A program made the position numbers and the translations under genes. Positions 10,200 through 22,148 of a stretch of DNA of 64,000 nt are shown piece by piece; positions within the stretch are counted from its first letter, which is position 1, and each line of letters opens with the position of its first letter. The notes below the pieces were generated by a model. That model was not told where the DNA came from. It did no database searches and saw only the letters and a program-made list of their open reading frames with translations. The DNA comes from Hyalella azteca (taxonomy: Eukaryota > Arthropoda > Malacostraca > Amphipoda > Hyalellidae), in contig NW_025932824.1 of assembly GCF_000764305.2 (NCBI RefSeq), positions 1 to 64,000 on the forward strand, read 5' to 3'.

Positions 10200-10960
10200 C
10201 TCTGGACCTGTAGCTCAGTTACCACTCAGCCATCATGCGGGAAGGTGTTCATGTAGTCATCCTATGCACCGCTGACTGACTTTGAAGTGAGATAACGCTT
10301 ACTTTCGGTATCTAAGCTACGTTACATGCTTTACATAGCGCGCGTGGGCGTTTCGCCTCTACTGAAAAGCTTGAAAACTGAAAAACCTATATCACGGCAA
10401 GCACACACACACAATGTGTGTGTGTGAGTGCTACACACACACACACCTATATTTTCTCGTACAGTTTTAAAGCTACAACAATGAGACATAAACTATTAGA
10501 TTTGAAAAGAAAAGATCTACAAAGTGGTCTTGGTCGTTTTCATAATTTCGTTATAGTTTAGATTTTATTCTATAAAAAGGGGGGAGGGGGGTAGCGGGGG
10601 GAAAATCGAAAAATTTTCGAAATATTTACGAAAAATGCAATCACACCCATATGAATAAGAAATTGCAAAAACCACAAATATCAGTTTTTAGATATAGACA
10701 TTACGCATCGAATGATATGTGTCTCGATGTCGTACCTTGAAAATTCTAGGAGGAGATAGATTTCTACAGAACCCCCTTTTTGGCAGTTTTCTAAGAATTT
10801 CACGATTTATTTCACTTTTCTCGAAAAAATCACACAAACAAAAGTCTTAGATTTCTGTTTTACATGGATGATCCAAATTTCGAAGTGATCCGTCCGTAAA
10901 TAACCGAGATACATAAACACCCAGATGCTCCCCTTAAGATCAAAATCAAATTGGGGATAA
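10200..10960 (-). mobile_element. Diverged copy of the TTAA/piggyBac-like MITE family
   Basis: Several blocks match, in reverse orientation, the element at 62332-63339 and the copy at 12939-13590: the AAAGCTACAACAATGAGA block, a GGGGGG-rich centre, CGCATCGAATGATATGTGTC, and the TTCTAAGAATTTCACG end. Inside it, 10399-10447 is a mixed (CA)n/(GT)n microsatellite that can fold on itself. Terminal repeats are not preserved. Confidence 0.6.
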
Positions 10961-11190
10961 TTTAACATGTTAATTCAACATGTGGGTTTACTAAAGTTTG
11001 CATAATTTGACTTCCTAGTTAAAAACAACAAGCAAAACTAGCCTGAAAATGTTTGAACATTGACAACAGAAGAAGCGATAAAATTTGGTTCAAATATCAA
11101 AATGCCAAGTCCAATTCTTCAAAAGTTACGAGGAAGAAAATGATTATTTTTAAAGAGGCTTGCACTATAAAGTAATAGAAAAATACTCAC

Positions 11191-11275
11191 AAAGAGCTTC
11201 CAGTTTGGCCAGGTTCCTTTTCTGAAGCCTCATTGCATCACTGGTGCTTAGTTCTATGGTAGTCTTTTTGGATTT
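11191..11275 (-). CDS. Small unassigned minus-strand exon
   Basis: On the minus strand, an acceptor (TTTATATCTCCAG) and a strong donor (CTCTTT|GTGAGTATTT) enclose 85 bp. Only one frame is open, starting in phase 0: KSKKTTIELSTSDAMRLQKR followed by NLAKLEAL, a basic and helical segment. It leaves one base of a split codon, so it cannot splice directly to the atlastin-like exon at 9747, which needs two. It could belong to the same minus-strand gene through a missing exon, or to another gene. Function unknown. Confidence 0.35.
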
Positions 11276-11467
11276 CTGGAGATATAAAGCTTCGTTATAA
11301 AATAGAAACAAATTCATGCAAAGCAGCTCTGAAATGTATCAAAATTGAAAATTGTTAGTATTAATGTGTGATAGTCTGAACTTGCAACTCAAGAATTAAC
11401 TCCAATGCATCATCAAATGTAGCAGATTAGTCAAATTTCGCTCCGTTCAACACGAATACAAATTATC

Positions 11468-12289
11468 CGCATATACGAATAATGAATAATATGATTTATT
11501 CGTCTATAATATATCACATAATATATTTTAGTCTATATATCCGAGTAAATTGAGTAACTGAAAATACTATTTTAATATGGTAATTATAATTGCACCATCA
11601 CTTTTTGAGAATTAAGAAAAAATCATTCATAAAATATTTTCAGATTAAGTAATTCAAAAATTAATAAATTTTAAATACTTTGATATGTGAGCAATATTGC
11701 TTGACAATAGTTGACATGATGAATATTCCTGCACCATGTTATGTAAGTGGTCTTCACTCTTCAGGAAGTACAGGAACACCAAGCTTCGCCAAAGAGATGA
11801 TTTCTCTTTGGCGATTTCAAATCCTTTGGTCAAATTCACTCAGCTATGAGGCACTGTTGCCAGTCTTTGAAGTGAACATAGCAGCCACAATGCATGTTTT
11901 ACGCTAGGAAAGGAAATCAACTTTTTTGTAAAATTTCGCGGCTCAAAATTTAACTGTGAATATGAAATTTCGTTGCTCGAAAGCCCCGTAATTTGAGTGA
12001 TTTGGAAATCTCGCTACTCGTCCGCGGCTCGCTAAAATGCAGTGTCCCTACTCCCTACAACACATTTGTACCTTAATTAATCAAATTTACGTCTTAGTTG
12101 TAAAGAGTTGAGGTGGCGTATGTCGAGATAACGCAACACTCACTTTATCACATTTAGATTCACTGCACGCTGCATCGTCGATAGGGTTTTTTTGGGAACT
12201 GGGGTAACGTGTAGGGAAACCCCGCAGGAAGGAGGAGCAAAGAGGCAGCTGTAAGATACGAATTAAGGGGAGCGTCTGGGGTAAAATTG
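11468..12289 (+). repeat. Tandem duplication, copy 1
   Basis: It begins with GAATAATGAATAATATGATT and ends with AAGGGGAGCGTCTGGGG. The following block repeats it with few changes. It contains no supported gene; the short frames near 11654-11907 lie in the part missing from copy 2. Confidence 0.85.
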
Positions 12290-12938
12290 AGCATATATGA
12301 ATAATGAATAATATGATTTATTCATCTATAATATATCACATAATATATTTTAGTTCATATATCCGAGTAAATTGAGTAACTAAAAATACTATTTTAATAG
12401 GGTAATTCTAATTGCACCATCACTTTTTGAGAATTAAGAAAAAATCATTCATAAAATATTTTCAGGTTAAGTAATTCAAAAATTAATAAATTGTAAATAC
12501 TTGATATGTGAGCAATTTACATAAGTGTGAACATAGCAGCCACAATGCATGTTTTACGCTAGGAAAGGAATTTTTCGTAAAATTTCGCGGCTCAAAATTT
12601 TACTGTGAATATGAAATTTCGCGGCTCGAAAGCCCCGTAATTTGAGTGATTTGGAAATATCGCTACTCGTCCGCGGCTCGCTAAAATGCAGTGTCCCTAC
12701 TCCCTACAACACATTTGTACCTTAATTATTCAAATTTACGTCTTAGTTGTAAAGAGTTGAGGTGGCGTATGTCGAGATAACGCAACACTCACTTTATCAC
12801 ATTTAGATTCACTGCACGCTGCACCGTCGATAGGGTTTTTTTGGGAACTGGGGTAACGTGTAGGGAAATCCCGCAGGAAGGAGGAGCAAAGAAGCAGCTG
12901 TAAGATACGAATTAAGGGGAGCGTCTGGGGTAAAATTG
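12290..12938 (+). repeat. Tandem duplication, copy 2 (internally deleted)
   Basis: It repeats copy 1 at an offset of about 823 bp but lacks about 170 bp corresponding to 11703-11872. The two copies are nearly identical, so the duplication is recent or an assembly product. Confidence 0.85.
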
Positions 12939-13590
12939 AAAATTTTCACTTTTTCGGTTTTTAGACCCATTTTAAAGCTGACATTCTGAGCTATCCAACG
13001 GTACCAAAACCATCTCTGTACGTTGATTCATGCGTTCACGAGAGATCATGAAAGGGAGGGGGTTGGGATAGTTCTCTAACAAATTAGATTGGGGGAAATT
13101 AGCTCCCGAGCACATAAATGGTGTGTCTGCTAGAGCTGAGCTTCAGTAGCCCGACTGGCGTCCTACGGGGTGGTGTGCTAGCAGTTGCTCCCACCATCCT
13201 TGACTGGAATCGAGCTCCAGTAACTCTTAATTTCATAGCATTGCTACACTGAGTGGCTATTGCTATGCGCGCGGGACTTTGCCGCGCTGTCCTGAAAAGT
13301 TGACTTTTTGTCACGGCAAACCTATCTCCTCCTAGAGTTTTGAAGCTACATCAATGAAGAATATACCGTTCGATTTGCAAAGGAAAGATCTAGAAAGTTC
13401 AGTAGGCGTTTTTGCAATTTCGTTATAGTTTGCATTTTATTCCGCAAAAAGGGGGGTGTGGGGGGGGGTAAAATCGAAAAATTTCCGAAAAAATTACGAA
13501 AAATGCACCCACACCCACAAAAATGAAAATTTCTAAAAACGCCTTTCACAACTTTTAGATATGGTCTTTACGCATCGAATGATATGTGTC
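12939..13590 (-). mobile_element. Piggybac-like MITE family copy, cut by adaptor
   Basis: The sequence is the reverse complement of the right two-thirds of the 62332-63339 element. Shared blocks include a GTACCAAAACCATCTCTGTA stretch, a GAGCACATAAATGGTG block and TTTGCAAAGGAAAG. It is truncated at 13590, in the middle of a block that continues in the 10200-10960 copy, exactly where the adaptor junction starts. Confidence 0.7.
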
Positions 13591-13628
13591 CTGTCTCTTA
13601 TACACATCTAGATGTGTATAAGAGACAG
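13591..13628. other. Nextera mate-pair junction adaptor (assembly artefact)
   Basis: A complete 38-bp double mosaic-end junction. Everything to its left, including all of the first 13.6 kb, may not be adjacent to the hAT-like gene on its right. Confidence 0.98.
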
Positions 13629-14450
13629 GTTGGTAGCAGGTAGGAATGCCTAGTATGTCTCAAAAGTTGCTTATTACTTGAGGTTACCTGCCTACATCCA
13701 CAAACCTGGCCAAAAAATTTTTTGTCATTAGACAGAGCTTATTTCCCAAACAGGGTTAACTATTTTGTGACCCTTCTTTACATAGGTTTTCTTTGAAAAT
13801 TAGCCAGAAATTCATTATTTGCAGAAGAGGGTTGAAACAAGCACTGAAATGACAGGCAATGATTGCTCTAACATATTCTTTTGTCAAATTAAATTCAGCG
13901 CAATTAAAATGCATGCCATGGGCCGGTCCTCTCTTACCCCATGAAGGCTGCGATCCTGTCTTACCCCATTTGACTATAGAACGTGAAGGTTGATTAATGG
14001 TCTACTCTAGTAAGTGTAGTGTCAACTCTACTGTTACTCATTGAATTTGCCTCAAGTAGCCCGTATATAGCAATGCTTTGCATGCATTTACTTTCTTGTA
14101 TTGTTATTTTATTTCAGTATTTATATAGTGTAGCTTAGTAAGTTTAAATAATGGTTATTGCATAGATTTCAAGCTTTTTATAATTTTGTGTTCCCTCCTT
14201 TCAGCCTTTTTTGCATAATACCGAAATAGCTTTTTTGTGTACTGAATCTAAATTTATTTTCTAATAAATTATTTTTATTATTATTAAATCATGAAATCCA
14301 AGATGCTTGTCCTTCCGCACTGACAATGTTCTCCATTTAGAAAATAGTCTTCTCAAATTGCAAAAGTTTTTTTGGTTGAAATATCTAAAGGTGTTGTTGA
14401 CATGCTAATTTTTTTATGCTCTACTTCTTTCCTGATGAATTTTTTACCAG
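13629..14450. other. Probably intron of the hAT-like gene; nothing coding seen
   Basis: AT-rich. It ends in the acceptor TTTTTACCAG at 14441-14450. The 5' exons of the downstream gene were not found here. Confidence 0.4.
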
Positions 14451-17400
14451 CAAACCACTCCGACGGCCAATATCAAGCCCGTGGATTCAGAGCAACACTG
14501 CAGCAGCGATGCGGATTAGAAAAAGGCGACGTCGATCTAGCAGTGCCTGTGTTCTGGGACTCGGCCCATTTCGTAGACCTTGCAGCCAAGGAAGTCAGAG
14601 ACAAGTCCTCCTCTTCACAGTTCTTTAAATGTTTCTTGGATCATGCTAATTCATTTGCCGATATGTTTGCTGCAGGACGTGGCTACTCCGAATACAAAGC
14701 AAGTACGATAAGTGGGGACTCGAAGGCCACTTTGGCTACTCGCCTAATAACCACAAGGTAAGAAATTACTGTATAATTGTTGTCTCATTAAGGATATTAC
14801 TATGGAATTGTGAGGGATATTACTTTGGAACTGCCACCAGTAAAGTCAGGTACATCAATTACAAATTACTTTGATAAATTTCGATACACTAACTGACCAT
14901 ACGTAATAATAAATTGTCGATAAAGTTTAATTTATTCAATAGGTAAAGATTTCGTAAGGAAAAACTCACAATATCTACAAATAATCATTTTAATATCTTA
15001 GTATACGGAACTAAATGTTGGTCTTTACTGACTCCTGGCCATTTTAGGTTTTTCAGCTCTTCAATCACGGTACTTGATTCGCTCTACAAGAGCTACAAGT
15101 CTCTTGTTCGAGCATTCATCCAGAACCGCGAGACAGCAAGCCCTGTAGACGCTGTCAAATTCAAAGTTCGTGGTCAAGATTTTGCAGTGGAACTAGTCCT
15201 GATGTTGGACATATTCACGCCCATTAAAGACCTATTGGAACGTTGCCAACGCGTCGAACAGTACATCTGGAATTCTATTTTGTGGATTCGAGACACCTTG
15301 GAACGGTTGGACCGAATTAGTGCCGAACTCGAACAGCTACACAAATTAGATGATCTCTCCCGCCTTCCCAGTCACTTGTTTCCGCACACCCGAAAGCATG
15401 CGGAAGAACTTGGCAAACGAAAGTTTTTTGATCTTGAGCTTCTGGACGGCTGGCTCACACGGCCTAGTCCCGGCCGCGGCAAGTCGGATGGCGTTGAGTG
15501 GGTGCTTTATGAGCCTGAAGAGTACCTTCATGACGTGGCAGACCTTAGTAAAAATTTAAAATCAGCTCTACGAAAACGGTGAGCTCTATTTCTACCATCA
15601 TTGAGGCTCCCTTAATACTTTACATAACAAGGTTATCTCATCAACGTAGCTTGAATTGTCTTCATCAATCGATCGTGTTGCAATTTACTTGAAGAATAAT
15701 GTACCTCGGTGGCATTTTGACACAAATATACAATTGACATTATTCAATACATTAGAGGAGCTCAATAATATTTTACAAATATTATTGGCCCTTTTCTCTG
15801 TATTTACATAAGATGCAATCTTTTAATACCTAATTATATGGATTGGTGCGAGTAGGTTTTTTTTAGAAGATTATTCTTTTTTTTCAAATTTTTATCCAGG
15901 TATCAGGATTGCTCAAGCCCTTTAGCTCACCTTCTCGATGAATGCCTCAATCCGCGGCGAGTGTTGCAGTGTTTGACGGGTAGTCGATCTGTGCCTGATG
16001 GGCGGCCCAAGCTCGACCAAGGCAATAATTTCAAGCTTGGAGGCGTGACAGCTTTTCATACTTTTTTCAACTTCGTATGTTCACTCCCCCACGTACGTAA
16101 TGCTTGAGTCTTGACTTTTTGTGTCACATTTCATTGAAATAAGTTTAAATTGTTAAAAACAAGAATATTTTCACTATTTTTTAATCAGATTACTCGACAA
16201 AAATTCTTTTGTTTGCAAAAATGTAATTGTAAACTGATTTGGTGATACGATAATCTTGTATGCATACCGATTTCAGCGACATTATAGGCCTACAATTTAT
16301 GTTTTAATGCTTGGATGCAGCTCAACCTCTTGCGAGAAATCCCATTATACTGTAATAAACCAATAAAATCGCTCGAAGGGCTATGAGCTTCTTTCGTCGA
16401 ATTTTTTTTCGCGGTTTTATCTTTATGCTCTTGTATACAGCATTTTGATTAGGACTGAACATGTAAATTGTTCTGAGCTACTAATAATTACGTAATTTCA
16501 GGTGAAGAAAAGGCAGTCTGAAGAAGATCTCGACTTCGATCCTCAATTTTCGAATGAAACGTACTTCAAGTTTTGTACTTTCATACACGATTGTGTATGG
16601 GGTAAGTCGGGGTTCTCCCTCAAGACCTGGTTTCCGGAGCTCCCAGAAGTCTCCTCACAGCTGGTGAAGATGTCGCGCTGCGTGGCCAAAGAGGAGAAGT
16701 ACGAGTTCTCTTTTTCAATCGGCAATTCATTTTCAAGCTCCTTCGATGAAGCCGCATTTTTTAAATCTTTCTACGTGGATAAAAAGGTATCGTTCCAGGC
16801 TGAGAGAAAAAATTGTATTCAGTTACCAAATTTTAAGGTTCTAGGTAACTCTCATTGCTCATTTATTTGTTCAAGTGTGACAAATAGGCAAATTGTCATT
16901 TGTCATGCTCGTTTCTATTTGCATCTAAAATGACTCCTCCTGTAATATTAGTATTTCAGTTTTAATTTGTTTTTATTCAATCAGCCTCAGATTTGATTTG
17001 ATTGAAGTAAAGAAGATACTATCAATGTGAAAAGGCGAACAATTGATGCTGAGTTCTGTTTATTGTCACATATTTTCTCTAAATTTGAAGCTTTAGACTA
17101 AACAAGCCTCGGTGACTTGAAGGAATAACCTGAATTTGCGTCTTATGATCTTGAAATCTTGTTTTTTAAATAATAATAATAGCGGTTTCAGCGTTTAGAA
17201 GGCCGTAGGCCTGTCACCGATTCGTAACATCGCAGAACATTCACAGTATTTTGCGGTCTCGAACTCGCAACTCACTGCTACAATTCTGCTCTGCGCCCAG
17301 CCTCCATGCCAATTCTGACCAGAAACTGGTGCACAGAGCTGCGAACCAGCACCTCTCTGCGCCAATCATGGTACTACTCTGAACTGTAACCATCAGCGCA

Positions 17401-18299
17401 GGCTAATTAAAAAAAACATATGCTCTAAAAGCAAATAGTTTCATAAAATATTTTTCTAATGCTAGTAATAGCGAGTTCTGTTCTGGCCACTAGTTGGCTT
17501 GAAGTAAAATTCGAAGCTGGTCGCTTTATTACATCTTACATTGAATATACGCCCTACTCAAACACTGATTTACAACGGTACTCGACAACAGTACAACTTT
17601 AAGATTTGCTGCATAATTTATTTCAGTACGTAGTGCACACTCAGTCGCTGGGGATGATTGATGCGCAAAGCATGTATCAAATGTGGGAAATCGTTGTCGC
17701 TAACTTCTGCCAAATCCAATACATCAACAATATATGTTCGTGTAGAATGTTATTTGTAAAGTATAGAAATGCGAAACACTGTTTAATTTACACGTAACTC
17801 CTCCTCCGTAACACGTAACTCCTCAGCCATTTTACATGCTGAGGATTTACGTTTACTAAGTAAATAAGTGCTCTATAAATCATTCGCACTGAAACTAACT
17901 AAAAGTGTTTTGCAGGTGTTTGAGAAGGTTGGGCAGGAACTCTGTACTGCTCTGGATGTGGCTGTGTCCATGGGTGGGTGTGAAGCCGTGGTTGAATCGT
18001 TCTACTCCGTTGTGGACACCCAGCAGAAGGGAGGTAACATGTCAAATGAGACGTTGGAGGCAAGAAGTATAATTGATTGGTGCTATCCTGCGCCATATAG
18101 GTGTCCTGCAACCATGGAGACGGTCGCCACTTTACTACTGGAAGGAAATTATCTTCTTGGAATTCCTCCAAGCCCCCCCTCAATTCATACGGACACCAAA
18201 AACAAATCTCAGTTCTCAGAAGTGAGCAAGGTTTTACGCCGGCTCAAAAACGAGCCAGTCAAGTACGAATTTCTGTTGAGTGCTGATGATTTCAAGTAA
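14451..18299 (+). CDS. hAT-transposase-derived protein, 3' six exons (partial)
   Basis: Six exons join in frame: 14451-14757, 15048-15578, 15900-16074, 16502-16786, 17627-17755 and 17916-18299. After two split-codon bases they give 602 residues to TAA. The order of motifs (DGQY, a VFWDSAHFVDLA block, a TTRFFSSSITVLDSLYKSY block, then SVVDTQQKGGNMSNETLEAR and a C-terminal SKVLRRLKNEP) resembles the hAT-transposase-derived proteins of animal genomes related to the KIAA1586/ZNF862 type. I recognise the pattern, not a specific orthologue. No zinc-finger N-terminus is visible; the 5' end lies beyond 14450. The donor of exon 4 (GTATCG) is weak, and exon 5's donor (GTAAAG at 17756) was chosen by phase. 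A second acceptor nine bases downstream at exon 2 (15057) would drop three residues. Lack of stops and spliceosomal introns suggest a host gene rather than an active transposon. Confidence 0.5.
17167..17405 (-). mobile_element. tRNA-derived SINE in intron of the hAT-like gene
   Basis: A minus-strand, nearly full-length copy of the 21891-22148 family. An AATAATAATAG tail lies at the left, then CGTAGGCCTGTCACCGATTC, ending in a diverged tRNA-like head. The B box is mutated. It lies in the intron between exons 4 and 5. Confidence 0.8.
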
Positions 18300-19079
18300 A
18301 GCGTTTAAGTACAGCTCGATTTCAAGTAAAGTTCGTGGCATACTTAATTTTCTTTTCCATGTAAGAATTTTTAATCCATAAACGAGGATGACTATGATTC
18401 TTCAATGGCATTATACGTTACGGATTTCTCGGAGCTAGAATTAATGAAAAAATTTATCCGCAAATAAATCATTTGAGGTCATTCTGTTGAAGCTTTTAAG
18501 TTTTAGTCCTTTGCCGGCCGCCGGCGTACGACTGTTCTACGATGTTTTCTCATTTTGACAGTTTAGTCCCGACATAATAGTTGCATGTTGCAAGTGTTAT
18601 CCCACATAATCCCAGTTCTGCTGTTTGACCCCAAGAAGGTGCAGTTTTCTTTCACAGCACCTAAGGGATTATATGCACTCCCTGGGTTTTCTCGCTATTA
18701 TTATTCATATTTTTACGCTTATATGCCTAAATATGGTGTTTTGCTGGCCATAACTTGACTTAAATCTCAATGTTCGTAACTTTCATTACATCAACGTAAC
18801 TTTCGTTGCATTAATTTAGTTAATTATGTCATATAGGCAAATGACTTTTCCAAAGACATGGTATTCTTAGTACGCTGCAGCCTGCAGGTAACGCAGAGCA
18901 ACATGAACTATATCGCGTTCCTGTTGATTTAGATTATTAAAAAATTTGACATTTTTGGCAAACGTAATTTAACGGCTGCAATTAGGGACTCACGTGCGAG
19001 AAGTATGTTTTCACGGTTCGCAAATGGGCTAACTCACGGCTCCGAAAATCCAGTCGCGGCTCACCAAGTAGATATATTC
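18300..19079. other. 3' flank of hAT-like gene; no further gene
   Basis: A candidate poly(A) signal AATAAA lies at 18463-18468, about 165 bp after the stop. A 15-base AGCTCGATTTCAAGTAAAG-like echo of the stop region sits just downstream (18277-18330). Nothing else is recognisable. Confidence 0.4.
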
Positions 19080-20190
19080 CATGCCTGCTAAAACCTGGAC
19101 CCATATATTCAGGTCACAGAAAAGTTCACTTCTTGATCGAACTAATCGATAGAGAATCTTCTTAAACGTCTAGAAAACATAAAAAGTTGGTATCGAATTT
19201 TCGAAAATTTACTTAGAAAAATTTCGCTTCAGGTCCGGGGAGCCCCGGACGGGGCCGGACCAAGTGACTAAAACCCGGACCCATGTGACCGAGCGGCTAA
19301 AACTCAACCCCGACTAGTGAAGAATAGGTAATTAATCTGAATAAGTATTTTCTTGTTCAAATCTTTCGACTAAGTCAATTAATTAAGATAAGTTTGGCTG
19401 CTTTTGACTGATCATGGGCCTAATTTTTCCTCTCATTCCATGAACTCTCATTCCAAGTCAGCAACTATCACGAGCTGAACTCTTTGCTCTGGTGCACAAT
19501 CTACCGTGCTGGCGTGCTTCTAGTACTAAATCTACTGACAAATAAAACCGCTAATATTTTTATAGTTTATTCTACTGATAGAGATTATCTCTGCGGTCTG
19601 AAAACAGATGCACATTTTGAGGTACCGATTCGTTACATTCACAGTTAATGCAGGGCGCAGGCAGTAGGCACACATACAAGCATTACAAGGCACCAGGCAC
19701 GCATAGTACATGGTCAAAAATTCGATACAAAAGTTTTGTTTTCTGGACGTTTCAGAAGATTCTCTATCGATTAGTTTGATCGAGAAGTGAACTTTTCTGT
19801 GACTCGAATATATGGGTCCGGGTCCAGATTTTAGTCACTTGGTCCGGGGCTCCCCGGACCTGAAGTGAAATTTTTCCAAGTAAATTTTCGAAAATTCGAT
19901 ACCACATTTTTATGTTTTCTGGACGTTTCAGAAGATTCTCTATTGACTAGTTCGATCAAGAAGTGAACTTTTCTGTGACCCGAATATGTTGGTGCAACAA
20001 AATTTTTCTAAGTAAATAAAAAATTTTATATGTGAAATTAAAAGTTTTCTCAACGTTTCAGATGATTTGCAGCCTTTTATTTTTTTATAACCTGGTCCGC
20101 CGGACTGGTCCAGGTCCAGGTTTTAGTCACTCGGTCCAGGTCCGGCGCCGGGCAGACCGGTCCGGGTCCGGGTTTTAGTCAGTACCCCCT
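19080..20190. repeat. G/C-rich foldback repeat family (inverted copies)
   Basis: Blocks around GGTCCGGGGAGCCCCGGAC (19235-19256) and the adjoining CACAGAAAAGTTCACTTCTT / ATCGATAGAGAATCTTCT segment (19110-19170) recur as reverse complements at about 19735-19870. They recur partly again at 19920-19990, and there are further GGTCCGGGTCCGGG-rich copies to 20190. The GTCCGG core is itself palindromic. No coding frame was found; a 61-codon minus frame at 19532-19717 lies in the spacer. Confidence 0.7.
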
Positions 20191-20967
20191 GTCGCATCTG
20201 CCATAGCAGGAAGCGTCTAGGAATCTGCCCATTTGGAGTGGCACTTTTAAATGCAATAAGTATAACAACAATGAAAAGAGAGGAAAAAGAAATAAGAGAA
20301 ATAAAAAGATTTAGAAATGAATATTAGAAAAATAATAATAAATAAATAAAACAAATAAAAATAGTAAATAACTAGGCTACAAAAAAAAAATGGCAAACCT
20401 TTGTGGGAGAAAGCCAGTTGGGTTTTTCTAAAGAAAAGAAAATTAATTTATGGTTGATTACACAAAGATTTTATAACTTTACGTGATGTAAGGACTTGAA
20501 CTGCAAAATTAACCGGTTATTTCACGGAACGCTCTTCAAACACGTGCTTTCGCTTCCAACGCAACTGACTCTTTCCCTAACACTTAAAAGCTGAAGACGC
20601 TCAAGTCGCTGAAGTGGCGAACGATTGATCGATGGAACGCCGCGGCTGAACGAATTCCGCGAATTTGCCAAGAAGTAATGTAACGTTTTTCATTTTCCTA
20701 TTTTGAAAAATTAAGCACTCAAACTACGCATATCTCCTTTTTGTGTTCTACAAATCAAAAAAATTGAAAAATCTGACAAATAACATATGCTTAAAACGGC
20801 ACTATACTCATGTTCATACATTTAAACTTATTACCTTATCTTGGTTTGAACAGTCGAATCTTACGACTATAGAAGCATCTTATATAAACAAGGCGGAAAT
20901 CAATCAATTATATTTTAATTTAAACCACCACACAGCACTATCAGTAAAACTCCGCACTCGACTCTTT
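20191..20967. other. A-rich and unremarkable; half unit of satellite at the end
   Basis: 20270-20400 is strongly A-rich with AAATAAATAAAAC-like runs. No gene. The TCCGCACTCGACTCTTTCGG segment before 20968 is the truncated entry of the satellite that follows. Confidence 0.4.
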
Positions 20968-21474
20968 CGGTTTAACTACTTCAACGCTTATATCTCAGAA
21001 AATATTCAACCCAGAGAGTGCGGAGTGATGAAATAACATGAATCAATTACTTATTCACTGTAAATAATCACTACGCACTCGACCACAACATTTAGCACTC
21101 GCCAATAGTGCTTAGCGCAAAACTACCCTTTACGGTTTAACTACTTCAACGCTTATATCTCAAAAATATTCAATCCAGAGAGTGCGAAGTGATGAAATAA
21201 GTTAAATCAATTACTTATTCACTGTAAATAATCACTCCGCACTCGACCACAACATTTAGCACTCGCCAATAGTGCTTAGCGCAAAACGACCTCTTACGGT
21301 TTAACTACTTCAACGCTTATATCTCAGAAAATATTCTACCTAGAGAGTGCGGAGTGATGAAATAACGTGAATCAATTACTTATTCACTTTAAATAATCAC
21401 TCCGCACTCGACCACAACATTTAGCACTCGCCAATAGTGCTTAGCGCAAAACGACCTCTTACGGTTTAACTACT
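20968..21474 (+). repeat. 165-bp satellite, three tandem units
   Basis: The phrase CGGTTTAACTACT recurs at 20968, 21133, 21297 and 21462, giving a 164-166 bp period. Each unit carries GAGAGTGCGGAGTGATGAAA and, about 50 bp on, its inverse TCACTCCGCACTCGAC, plus TTTAGCACTCGCCAATAGTG. A unit can therefore fold into a stem. Units are very similar to each other. Confidence 0.9.
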
Positions 21475-21890
21475 GAACTGCCCGAAATGCCGTTTTGCCA
21501 TTTCTCCAGATGATGATGATTTGAATTTGAAGGCTTCGAGTGCTAATGCACTGCCCAGCCTGATCTCAGTCATTAGTTGGGGGCAAAAGGAGGAAGCTTG
21601 GGCCCAGCCACAAGCCAGAGCGCTCTAGGCAGGAAAGTGTCGTCAACAAGCACCGGACACTTGTCACATGCTTCAGAATGTAAAAAAAAACGCGCCTTCA
21701 AAGACACGCAGGCTCATCACATGCAAGATGGGGCAACATGCCTCTTTGCAGCAACGTGCAGAGTAGCATCATTACATCATGGTACTGCATGCATAACTAG
21801 ACCAACCAGTAGAAGAGTACTCTCCAGAGTACTTAGTTTTTAATTCAGCTCACACAGACGTAAGAGCGCGTCAGAGCGCTACGTCATACA
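21475..21890. other. No gene recognised
   Basis: An 88-codon frame (21577-21843) has no domain, a polar composition and no splice support. It is not called as a gene. Confidence 0.3.
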
Positions 21891-22148
21891 TGGGCAGGGT
21901 GGCCCAGTGGTTACAGTTCAGAGTACCAAGATTGGCGCAGAGAGGCGCGGGTTCGATCCCAGCTCTGTGCGCCAGTTTCTGGTCAGAATCGGCAAGGAGG
22001 CCGGGCGGTTAAGCACAGCAGAATTGCAGCAGTGAGTTGCGAGTTCGAGACCGCAAAATACTGTGAGTGTTCTGCGATGTTAAGAATCGGCGACAGGCCT
22101 ACGGCCTAATAACGCTGAAACCGCTATTATTATTATTATTATTATTAT
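21891..22148 (+). mobile_element. Best-preserved tRNA-derived SINE
   Basis: A full structure is visible: pol III A box TGGCCCAGTGG (21900-21910), B box GGTTCGATCCC (21950-21960), a unique body with GGCCGGGCGGTTAAGCACAG, a short CGACAGGCCTACGGCCTAATA 3' segment, and an (ATT)n tail from about 22128. The tRNA-like head plus ATT tail defines the family; the other copies in the window are degraded relatives. The internal promoter looks intact. Confidence 0.85.

Noticed and set aside
21900..21960. Possible tRNA gene (A and B boxes)
   Set aside because: No cloverleaf or acceptor stem; several copies share a non-tRNA body and ATT tail, so it is a SINE.
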